Positions 7,892 through 14,083 of a stretch of 21,257 nt of DNA are shown piece by piece (positions within the stretch are counted from its first letter, which is position 1; every line of letters begins with the position of its first letter). This stretch comes from an uncultured Clostridia bacterium (GTDB taxonomy: Bacteria; Bacillota; Clostridia; RUG12999), in NCBI GenBank assembly GCA_934792465.1, contig CAKVOK010000057.1, forward strand, positions 1 through 21,257, read 5' to 3'. The notes under the pieces were generated by a model. The model did not search any database. It worked only from the letters and a program-made list of their open reading frames with translations, and had not been told where the DNA came from. A program made the translations under genes and the position numbers.

Positions 7892-7946
7892 CAGTGGAGG
7901 GATACAATCTCCCGCTGAAAACGTTGAATGACGGGGCTAAAGCCCC
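7887..7946. repeat. Two further short hairpins downstream of the terminator
   Basis: TTTTCAG (7888-7894) pairs with CTGAAAA (7915-7921) around an imperfect GGGA/TCCC core. GGGGC (7933-7937) pairs with GCCCC (7942-7946) around TAAA. With the terminator they make three stacked hairpins in about 105 bp, marking the left edge of the gene-free mosaic. Confidence 0.6.
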
Positions 7947-7984
7947 TTATTGAATACAAAAAATGACAAAATTCGGTGATTGTA

Positions 7985-8013
7985 TTGAAAATTCTGCGAA
8001 AGTGTGGTATAAT
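7985..8013 (+). promoter_or_regulatory. Strong extended -10 sigma-A promoter reading into the 130-bp module
   Basis: TTGAAA (7985-7990), exactly 17 bp, then TGG immediately before a perfect TATAAT (8008-8013), giving a TGn extended -10. The predicted start, near 8020, falls at the closing helix of the structured module. It may drive that module as a small RNA, or it may be the original promoter of the recD2 operon now separated from recD2 by inserted repeats. Confidence 0.8.
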
Positions 8014-8140
8014 ATATGCAGGTGCCTTGCGATGCAAGTCACACGGGCTAACGCCCTAATCACACTGACGTGTGACTGCATTATTGACGGCGTCGTAAAA
8101 ATGCCCTTGCGAGCAAGCATTTTTACTTCCTGGTTAAATA
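8011..8140 (+). ncRNA. 130-bp structured module, copy 2; candidate small RNA or leader element
   Basis: This is the homologue of 71-200. Predicted closing helix ATGCAG (8016-8021)/CTGCAT (8076-8081). P1 is CTTGC (8026-8030)-GAT-GCAAG (8034-8038). P2 is GGGC (8045-8048)/GCCC (8053-8056). P3 is TCACAC (8060-8065)-TGAC-GTGTGA (8070-8075). The terminator-like hairpin is GTAAAAATGC (8095-8104)/GCATTTTTAC (8117-8126). The closed part resembles a small four-way junction. Pairing in P1 and P3 is kept by double substitutions relative to copy 1. A frame stays open through both copies, but nine of the ten changed codons are non-synonymous, so coding is unlikely. A strong promoter abuts this copy. I do not recognise it as a known RNA family. 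Confidence 0.5.
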
Positions 8141-8150
8141 GACATATACT

Positions 8151-8407
8151 GAAAGGCTTTGCCTTTCTTAAAAAGAATATATGCAGCTAAATTCGTACCC
8201 CAAGGGCACTTCTTCCCTACACTGCGTTGCGGTCAGGGCGCCTATCGGCGAACTAAATGTGCGTTGCACGCTAAATTGAACTTCGTTCAGCTAAATTGCC
8301 TATGGCAGCTATACAGGCGAATTTAATTTAGCTGTTTCGCAAGAAACAATTTAGCTATCGAATGAAATTCGATAATTTAGCTTTGCACGTCAGTGCAAAA
8401 TTTAGCT
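8151..8407 (+). repeat. Hairpin array with constant AGCTAAATT / AATTTAGCT linkers, locus 2
   Basis: Successive small hairpins have different stems: GAAAGGC/GCCTTTC (8151-8167), CGCC/GGCG (8239-8250), GTGC/GCAC (8259-8269), TGAAC/GTTCA (8277-8289), TGCC/GGCA (8297-8307), TGTTTC/GAAACA with a GCAA loop (8333-8348), TATCGAAT/ATTCGATA (8356-8374) and TTTGCAC/GTGCAAA (8382-8399). They are separated by a constant linker, in the form (AG)CTAAAT(T) at 8185, 8252, 8271 and 8291, and in the reverse form AATTTAGCT at 8325, 8348, 8374 and 8399. The linker orientation switches between about 8308 and 8325. The interval 8185-8250 is identical to 300-365. Confidence 0.85.
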
Positions 8408-8439
8408 TAAAAAATACATACTTACAGCCCTCAGGAACT

Positions 8440-8551
8440 CCCTCAGTCAGCTTACGCTGCCGGCGCTACCAAGGTACGCCTACGGAAGAAATTGCAGACC
8501 TACAACCCCTCAGTCACCTAACGGTGCCAGCTCTACCAAGGCACGCCTACG
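8440..8551 (+). repeat. Two diverged copies of a 45-bp direct repeat
   Basis: 8440-8484 and 8507-8551 both begin CCCTCAGTCA and share CTACCAAGG and ACGCCTACG, with diverged middles. The second copy forms the left end of the inverted-repeat element that follows. Short sequences of this CCCTCAGTCA type are known as dispersed repeats in gut Clostridia; I see no coding function. Confidence 0.7.
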
Positions 8552-8691
8552 TATGCCACAGGCATTACTCCGGTGCCCTTACACAGGGGAGCCTAACAGG
8601 GGTTCGTACAAACCTAATTCAGCGGCACTTGCCACTGCCTCCCCTGTGTAAGGGGAGGGGGACCACGTCAGTGGTGGAAGGGTTGTAAAAA
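8501..8691. mobile_element. MITE-like non-autonomous inverted-repeat element
   Basis: Imperfect ends face each other: TACAACCCCTCAGTCACC at the left, and GTGG...GGGTTGTA at the right when read inward. Inside is a perfect 16-bp inverted repeat CCCTTACACAGGGGAG (8576-8591)/CTCCCCTGTGTAAGGG (8639-8654) with a 47-bp loop. There is no transposase frame. Its right end is also found, truncated, at 529-562 before murA. I see no clear target-site duplication, so insertion borders are uncertain by some 10 bp. Confidence 0.6.
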
Positions 8692-8709
8692 GCGGCACAG
8701 ACCTCATAG

Positions 8710-8760
8710 GGGCGGATATTATCTGCCCATCAGATTGCTTGCAGTCTTAAAAAATATAAT
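8710..8760 (+). promoter_or_regulatory. Hairpin and candidate -10 box upstream of recD2
   Basis: GGGCGGAT (8710-8717) pairs with ATCTGCCC (8721-8728, one G-U pair). A perfect TATAAT follows at 8755-8760, 26 bp before the recD2 ATG. No convincing -35 is present at normal spacing, so this may be a weak local promoter or chance. Confidence 0.35.
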
Positions 8761-8785
8761 AATTAAATAATGAAGAAGGGTGGAA

Positions 8786-10963
8786 ATGGAGAACGTTAAA
8801 GGCATTGTCTGTGAAATAATATTTTCAAATGAAGAAAACGGATATACCGTATGTGAGTTGGAAAACGGCGAAGACAATTTCGTTGCGTTCGGCTGTCTGC
8901 CCTATGTAAATGTCGGGGACAAGCTTGTTATGACAGGCGAATGGGTCGTTCATATGGAATACGGAGAACAGTTTAAAATTGTGTCGTATGAAAAAGCAAC
9001 GCCGGAGGAAAGCGAGGAAATTCTTCTTTACCTCTCTTCCGGAGCGATAAAAGGCATAAAATCCGCTACGGCGAAAAGGATAGTAGACGCATTCGGCAAA
9101 GATACGCTGAACGTAATCAGAGATGAGCCCGAAAAACTCGGCAGAATTAAAGGGATTTCGAGGGATAAGGCAATAGCTGTGCATAATCAGTATATAAAGC
9201 AGATGTCGGTGCAGAAGATAATATCGTTTTTTACGAAAAACGGACTTACTACGAATTATGCATATAGAGTGTATAAGGCACTCGGCGACGATGCACCGGA
9301 AAAAATCAAGGAAAATCCGTACATAATATGCGAAACCGAGGGCATAGGCTTCAAGACTGCGGACAGGCTTGCCGCTCAGATGAATTTTGATATGACATCG
9401 CATGAGAGAGTGGAGGCTGCGGCTGTTTTTTGCCTTGGTGAGGCGGTCGGCAGCGGTCATACGTATCTCGAAGCGGACGATTTGTTTGCGGCGATAAATT
9501 CGCTTACCGGGGCAGATGTTGATACGGCACGCTCGGCTGTTGTAAATCTGATTGTGGACGGAAAGCTGCGCCGCCGTTCCGTGGGAATCGGTGAAGCGAT
9601 ATATATTCCGGCATATTATATTGCGGAGGACTATGCGGCGGAATACCTGAAACGCAACGAGAAAGCGGTGCATAAAGAAATAGCCGTGATAAGCGATATA
9701 GAGCTGTCGGAAAATCAAAAAAAAGCCGTTGTATGTGCCCTGGAAAATAAATACAGCGTTATAACGGGAGGCCCGGGAACGGGAAAAACAACTGTAATAA
9801 AATCAATAATAAATGTATTAAATAAAGAAAAACTTAATGTTGTGCTTGCCGCCCCGACGGGAAGAGCGGCAAAACGCATGACGCAGATGTGCGGAAACGA
9901 AGCAAAAACAATTCACCGTCTGCTTGAAATGGAATATTCGGGCGAAAACCGAAAAATGGTTTTCAAGAAAAATACGGAAAATAAAATCGAAGCGGACGCT
10001 TTGATTGTGGACGAAATGTCCATGGTAGATATTTTGCTTTTCTATCATCTCGTATCGGCACTGCCGGAACGCTGCAAGCTTATTATGGTGGGCGATGCAG
10101 ACCAGCTTCCGTCCGTCGGCGCAGGAAATGTGCTGAAGGACATAATAAACAGCAAAAAAATCGAAACCGTATGCCTGACCGAGATTTTCAGACAGGCAAA
10201 AGAGAGTATGATTGTCGTAAATGCGCATGATATAAATAAAGGAATATATCCGCAGTGCAACGGCAAGGACAGCGATTTCTTCTTTCTGCAAAGAAGCGAG
10301 CAGGACGGACTGAACGAGATTGTGAACCTGTGCAGCAAAAGACTTCCGAAATTTACAGGGAAAAATCTGTTTGACGGCATACAGATTATAACGCCGACAA
10401 GGAAAGGAACGTTCGGCACAATGAACCTCAATAACGTTCTCCAGTCGGTATTCAATCCGCCCCGAGGGGATAAGAAAGAGTTAAAATGCCGCGGATTTGT
10501 TATCCGCGAGGGTGACAAGGTTATGCAGATAAGAAATAATTACGATATAGAATGGACATCCGGGGACAGAGACGGCGAGGGGATTTTCAACGGCGATATG
10601 GGAATCGTGAAGAAAATCACAAAGGAAGAAGCCGTTATCCTGTTCGACGGAGAAAAAAGTGTGAAATATCCAAGAGAAGCAACGGACGATTTGGAGCTTT
10701 CTTATGCCGTAACGGTGCATAAGAGCCAGGGAAGTGAGTTTCCCGTGGTTATAATGCCGATGTACCGCTGCCATAGAAATCTTATGAGCAGAAATCTGTT
10801 TTATACTGCCGTAACAAGGGCGAAACAAACTGTTGTACTTGTCGGCAGAAACGATGTTATAGCGTATATGACAGAAAATAATTACGTTGCAAAACGCTAC
10901 AGCGGACTTGAAATGCTCCTGAAAGGTGATAATAATGAAAAACTTGGTAGTATATTTGTGTGA
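8786..10963 (+). CDS. recD2: RecD2-type ATP-dependent 5'-3' DNA helicase
   Basis: This 725-residue SF1B helicase works in DNA repair and replication-fork maintenance in bacteria without RecBCD. The N-terminal domain starts MENVKGIVCEIIFSNEENGYTV and is followed by a helix-hairpin-helix region (residues about 85-200). Walker A GGPGTGKTT is near 327-336, Walker B is VDEMSM, motif III is VGDADQLPSVGAG, and the C-terminal lobe has SYAVTVHKSQGSEFP and FYTAVTRAKQTV. I place the start at ATG 8786, five bases after AAGGG, rather than at GTG 8780, which lies within the SD. It opens a tight operon and its 3' end overlaps comF by 29 bp. A mosaic of about 900 bp separates it from the previous gene. Confidence 0.95.
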   Translation: MENVKGIVCEIIFSNEENGYTVCELENGEDNFVAFGCLPYVNVGDKLVMTGEWVVHMEYGEQFKIVSYEKATPEESEEILLYLSSGAIKGIKSATAKRIVDAFGKDTLNVIRDEPEKLGRIKGISRDKAIAVHNQYIKQMSVQKIISFFTKNGLTTNYAYRVYKALGDDAPEKIKENPYIICETEGIGFKTADRLAAQMNFDMTSHERVEAAAVFCLGEAVGSGHTYLEADDLFAAINSLTGADVDTARSAVVNLIVDGKLRRRSVGIGEAIYIPAYYIAEDYAAEYLKRNEKAVHKEIAVISDIELSENQKKAVVCALENKYSVITGGPGTGKTTVIKSIINVLNKEKLNVVLAAPTGRAAKRMTQMCGNEAKTIHRLLEMEYSGENRKMVFKKNTENKIEADALIVDEMSMVDILLFYHLVSALPERCKLIMVGDADQLPSVGAGNVLKDIINSKKIETVCLTEIFRQAKESMIVVNAHDINKGIYPQCNGKDSDFFFLQRSEQDGLNEIVNLCSKRLPKFTGKNLFDGIQIITPTRKGTFGTMNLNNVLQSVFNPPRGDKKELKCRGFVIREGDKVMQIRNNYDIEWTSGDRDGEGIFNGDMGIVKKITKEEAVILFDGEKSVKYPREATDDLELSYAVTVHKSQGSEFPVVIMPMYRCHRNLMSRNLFYTAVTRAKQTVVLVGRNDVIAYMTENNYVAKRYSGLEMLLKGDNNEKLGSIFV

Positions 10964-11681
10964 TTTGCTGTTTCCGCCGAAATGCATATACTGCGGCGAT
11001 ATACTGAAACCGGAACAGCGGCCGTTGATATGCGAAAAATGCAAAGCCAAAATACCGGACGATGATGCGGTGTGCAGCAAATGCGGCGGCGCTATTCTCC
11101 ATGTGGATAAGAAGCCTGCCTGCCCGACCTGCAAAGCGGCAGGAAGATATTTCGATTGCGCATATTCCACGGCGATATACGAAAACGAAACTCGTGACGC
11201 AATAATAAGGTATAAATATAAATATCAGCCGGAACTTGCAGAGCCTTTGAGCTGGTTTTTGGTGAAAGGACTGCGGAGAGTAGGCATATCAAACAGAATT
11301 ATAGATTTTGCGGTTTCCGTTCCGGCGGACAGCGAGCGTGAAAAGATACGAGGCTTCGACAGTGCCGGAATGATTGCGAAATATGTTGCCAAAAAGCTTG
11401 ATATAGAATATAAAAAAGGCGTTGTAAAAAAATACGGAAGAAACGAAAAGCAAAGCACTTTGAATAAACGGGAACGAGAGGAAAATGTGAAAGGGGTTTT
11501 CGCCGCTGCGGCAGATGTCAAGGGCAAAAGCATTTTGCTTGTAGACGATATTATAACAACGGGCGCAACTGCTGCGGAGGTTTCCAAGATCTTAAAACGT
11601 GCGGGCGCAAAATATGTTTTTGTCGCTACCGTGGCAAGGGGAAATAAGACCGTGCCGATAGGTGAAACAGATGAAATTTGA
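10935..11681 (+). CDS. comF: ComF family phosphoribosyltransferase-like protein
   Basis: This 248-residue protein has an N-terminal zinc-binding part: CIYCG, CEKCK, CSKCG and CPTC give four Cys pairs within the first 65 residues. A type-I PRTase-like domain follows, with VDDIITTGAT as the PRPP-loop motif. Just before it is the family segment KIRGFDSAG...KYGRNEKQSTLNKRER. ComF proteins take part in uptake of transforming DNA and interact with the helicase/primosome machinery; in other lineages (GntX) the role is unclear. The start at ATG 10935 follows AGGTGA (10924-10929) by five bases; GTG 10926 lies inside that SD. It overlaps recD2 by 29 bp and tsaE by 11 bp, so all three are probably translationally coupled. 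Confidence 0.9.
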   Translation: MKNLVVYLCDLLFPPKCIYCGDILKPEQRPLICEKCKAKIPDDDAVCSKCGGAILHVDKKPACPTCKAAGRYFDCAYSTAIYENETRDAIIRYKYKYQPELAEPLSWFLVKGLRRVGISNRIIDFAVSVPADSEREKIRGFDSAGMIAKYVAKKLDIEYKKGVVKKYGRNEKQSTLNKREREENVKGVFAAAADVKGKSILLVDDIITTGATAAEVSKILKRAGAKYVFVATVARGNKTVPIGETDEI

Positions 11682-12081
11682 AGTAAACTCAATTGAAGAA
11701 ACTCTCGATACGGCGAGAAAATTCGCCGAAAAATTAAAACCCGGAGATATTATTGCTTTGCACGGCGACATCGGAGTAGGAAAGACTGTTTTTGTTCGGG
11801 GCATTGTTTCATATTTCGGCGATGAAACCGAAGTAACAAGTCCTACGTTTTCGATTATGAATATATACTGCGGAAATATATATCATTTTGATTTGTACCG
11901 CATGGAGGACGAGGAAGAAATATACGAAGCCGGACTGGACGAATATATTTTCGGCGACGGTATCAGCCTTATAGAATGGCCGGATATACTCGGCGCACAC
12001 AAGAATTACGACGTCACGATTGAAAAAAATCTTGATATCGGCGAGGACTACAGAATAATAACCATAGACGATACGGTTTGA
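11671..12081 (+). CDS. tsaE: tRNA t6A biosynthesis ATPase TsaE
   Basis: This 136-residue P-loop ATPase works with TsaB and TsaD to make N6-threonylcarbamoyl-adenosine at position 37 of ANN-decoding tRNAs. Walker A is GDIGVGKT. The family signature SPTFSIMNIY is followed by YHFDLYRM, and SLIEWPD occurs near the C-terminus. Length fits the family. ATG 11671 is five bases after AGGTGA (11660-11665), whereas GTG 11662 lies in the SD. It overlaps the comF 3' end. tsaB follows after 38 bp; tsaD is not in the window. Confidence 0.95.
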   Translation: MKFEVNSIEETLDTARKFAEKLKPGDIIALHGDIGVGKTVFVRGIVSYFGDETEVTSPTFSIMNIYCGNIYHFDLYRMEDEEEIYEAGLDEYIFGDGISLIEWPDILGAHKNYDVTIEKNLDIGEDYRIITIDDTV

Positions 12082-12119
12082 TACAATTTGGTTTGTGAAA
12101 GGAGCAAACATTCATAAAT

Positions 12120-12797
12120 ATGAAAATACTTGCAATTGATACATCCGGAACGGTTGCCGCAGTTGCGGTCGGAACAGAAGAAAAACTGCTGGCAAGCTAT
12201 TATGTTGATGATAAGCTGACACATTCGGAAAAGCTTTTCCCTATGATAGACACGGTGCTGAATGAACTGCATATGACAATCAGGGACATAGATTGCTTTG
12301 CGAGCGTAATAGGCCCGGGTTCTTTTACGGGGCTCAGAATAGGTGTTGCGGCAGTTAAGGGAATGGCGCTCGGCAGACCTGTTGTTCCGATAACCTCCAC
12401 AATGGCAATGGCGTATAGCTTCTGCGGAAGCAGTATGAATATAATGCCGCTTATCGACGCAAGGAATGAAAATGTATATCGCGGAGAATATAAATTTGAA
12501 AACGGAGAAATAAAGGAAATACAAGCTCCGTCAGCGGTTAATGCAAACGATATTAAAATAACGGTGCCGACGGTTTTCATGGGCGACGGCAGCGTTAAAT
12601 ACAGATATATACTGGAGAAAAACGAAAATGCATATTTTGCACCGCCACACGTTAATATGGGCAGCGGCGCAAACGTGTATGCGGCGGCGCTTGATATGAT
12701 TAAGCAGGGAAAGACGGTTTCGGCGAAAGAGCTTTTGCCGCTGTACCTGAAAAAATGTCAGGCGGAACAGGAAAAAGAAAGGAAGAATGCAAAATGA
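12120..12797 (+). CDS. tsaB: tRNA t6A biosynthesis protein TsaB
   Basis: This 225-residue ASKHA-fold protein is the partner that dimerises with TsaD in the t6A complex. Characteristic segments are MKILAIDTSGTVAAVAV, THSEKLFPMID, GPGSFTGLRIGVAAVKGMA and PITSTMAMA. The ATP-binding residues of TsaD-type proteins are absent, as is normal for TsaB. The SD AAAGGAG (12098-12104) is 15 bases before ATG 12120, longer than usual; no closer in-frame start exists. The 3' end overlaps rpiB by 4 bp (ATGA). In many Firmicutes rimI and tsaD follow tsaB; here rpiB takes that place. Confidence 0.95.
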   Translation: MKILAIDTSGTVAAVAVGTEEKLLASYYVDDKLTHSEKLFPMIDTVLNELHMTIRDIDCFASVIGPGSFTGLRIGVAAVKGMALGRPVVPITSTMAMAYSFCGSSMNIMPLIDARNENVYRGEYKFENGEIKEIQAPSAVNANDIKITVPTVFMGDGSVKYRYILEKNENAYFAPPHVNMGSGANVYAAALDMIKQGKTVSAKELLPLYLKKCQAEQEKERKNAK

Positions 12798-13240
12798 TAG
12801 CTATAGGCTGCGACCACGGCGGATTGGAGCTTAAAGACTTCATCGCAGAGTATCTGAAAAAAGAGGGATACGAGGTAAAGGATTTCGGCATATACGAAAA
12901 TAAGAGCGTGGACTATCCGGATATTGCAAAGCCGGTGTGCGAGAGCGTTCTGAAAAACGAGTGCGACCGAGGAATTTTAATCTGCGGAACGGGAATAGGC
13001 ATGAGCATTGCCGCAAATAAATTCAACGGAATACGTGCGGCAGTATGCGGAGATATATATTCCGCAAAAATGACGAAAATACATAACAATGCGAACATTA
13101 TCACAATGGGCGCAAGGGTCATAGGTCAGGAAACCGCCAGAGAAATAGTAAACGCATGGCTTACAAACGAGTACGAAGGCGGCAGACATCAAAACAGGCT
13201 TGATAAAATATCAGATATAGAAAAAAATCAAAGAAAGTAA
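12794..13240 (+). CDS. rpiB: Ribose-5-phosphate isomerase B
   Basis: This 148-residue cytosolic enzyme of the RpiB/LacAB fold interconverts ribulose-5-phosphate and ribose-5-phosphate in the pentose phosphate pathway. MIAIGCDHGGLELK carries the substrate-binding Asp/His, ILICGTGIGMSIAANK holds the catalytic Cys, and HNNANI holds the ring-opening His. The start at ATG 12794 overlaps the tsaB stop as ATGA and has AAAGGA ten bases upstream; the longer frame from 12755 lies wholly within tsaB. Ribose-5-phosphate is the precursor of PRPP, used by the next gene product (Upp), which makes the pairing metabolically sensible. Galactose-6-phosphate isomerase (LacA/B) is less likely because only one subunit is present. 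Confidence 0.95.
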   Translation: MIAIGCDHGGLELKDFIAEYLKKEGYEVKDFGIYENKSVDYPDIAKPVCESVLKNECDRGILICGTGIGMSIAANKFNGIRAAVCGDIYSAKMTKIHNNANIITMGARVIGQETAREIVNAWLTNEYEGGRHQNRLDKISDIEKNQRK

Positions 13241-13252
13241 GGTAGATTAAAC

Positions 13253-13882
13253 ATGAAAAACGTAACAATTTTAGACCACCCCCTTATTCAGCACAAGCTC
13301 TCTATTTTGAGAGATGTTAAAACAGGTGCAAAGGAATTTCGCGAACTTATCGAAGAAATCACAATGCTTGTCGGATATGAAGCAACAAGAGATTTGCCGC
13401 TGAAAGAAATCGAAATTCAGACTCCGATAACGAAAACGAAAACAAAGGTATTGTCCGGCAGAAAACTGGCTATAATACCGATACTTCGTGCAGGACTCGG
13501 AATGGTGGAGGGTATGCTTTCGCTCATTCCTGCGGCAAAGGTAGGACATATCGGACTTTACCGTGACCCTGTTACGGTTCAGCCTGTTGAATATTACTGC
13601 AAGCTGCCAGAGGATATAAGCGAAAGAGAGGTTATAGTGGTAGACCCGATGCTTGCAACGGGCGGCAGCGCAAGCGACGCCATAACAATGCTTAAAAAAC
13701 GCGGCGTTACAGACATAAGAATGATGTGCATTATAGCAGCTCCGGAGGGTATCGAAAAGCTTATGACAGACCACCCGGACATCCGGCTTTATTGCGCAAC
13801 ACAGGACGAAAAACTGAATGAACATTCATACATAGTTCCGGGTCTCGGCGATGCCGGCGACAGAATTTTCGGAACAAAATAA
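13253..13882 (+). CDS. upp: Uracil phosphoribosyltransferase
   Basis: This 209-residue cytosolic type-I PRTase makes UMP from uracil and PRPP (pyrimidine salvage). It starts MKNVTILDHPLIQHKL, as most Upp proteins do. RAGLGMVEGM follows the first half, the PRPP loop is VVDPMLATGGSASDA, and the uracil-binding C-terminus has YIVPGLGDAGDRIFGT. Full length. A 12-bp gap from rpiB contains the SD AAGGT (13239-13243). It is the last gene of the recD2 operon; a large inverted repeat with a T7 run follows. Confidence 0.97.
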   Translation: MKNVTILDHPLIQHKLSILRDVKTGAKEFRELIEEITMLVGYEATRDLPLKEIEIQTPITKTKTKVLSGRKLAIIPILRAGLGMVEGMLSLIPAAKVGHIGLYRDPVTVQPVEYYCKLPEDISEREVIVVDPMLATGGSASDAITMLKKRGVTDIRMMCIIAAPEGIEKLMTDHPDIRLYCATQDEKLNEHSYIVPGLGDAGDRIFGTK

Positions 13883-13898
13883 TTTTATAAAAACAGCC

Positions 13899-13981
13899 GG
13901 GTAATCGTAAAATGCATGTAAATTTTTTCGGCAATCCGCAGGGGCGGATAATGCGATTTTTTTATAATTTTGCAATTACCT
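13899..13981. terminator. Large nested inverted repeat after upp (terminator-like)
   Basis: The outer arms, 13899-13913 and 13967-13981, pair over 15 positions with one mismatch and two G-U pairs. Inside, ATCCGC (13934-13939) and GCGGAT (13944-13949) form a perfect hairpin, followed by T7 (13957-13963). The inner hairpin and T-run make a plausible terminator for the recD2-upp operon. The outer arms are not needed for that and suggest either a small repeat element or a fold of about 83 nt. Confidence 0.65.
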
Positions 13982-14083
13982 GAAAAATAGATTAGGTTAG
14001 GAAAAAAGTTTGAATAAAATTGCCCATAGCACCGCTTTTTGTTCATGGCGGTACAAAAGGTACAGCACCACTCACTGCAAAGC

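Noticed and set aside
8016..8081. tRNA or tRNA-like gene (four-way fold closed by ATGCAG/CTGCAT)
   Set aside because: The cloverleaf shape is only superficial: no T-loop GTTCGA-type sequence, no 7-bp acceptor or 5-bp T arm, and no CCA end.
7963..8190. 75-codon open frame across the promoter and the 130-bp module
   Set aside because: It runs through the -10 box and the hairpins. The same frame is open in the copy at 71-200, but nine of ten changed codons are non-synonymous and the changes preserve base pairs, so it is not a coding sequence under selection.
8362..8688. 108-codon open frame through the hairpin array and MITE
   Set aside because: It consists wholly of repeats and inverted repeats, has no SD, and has no recognisable protein features.
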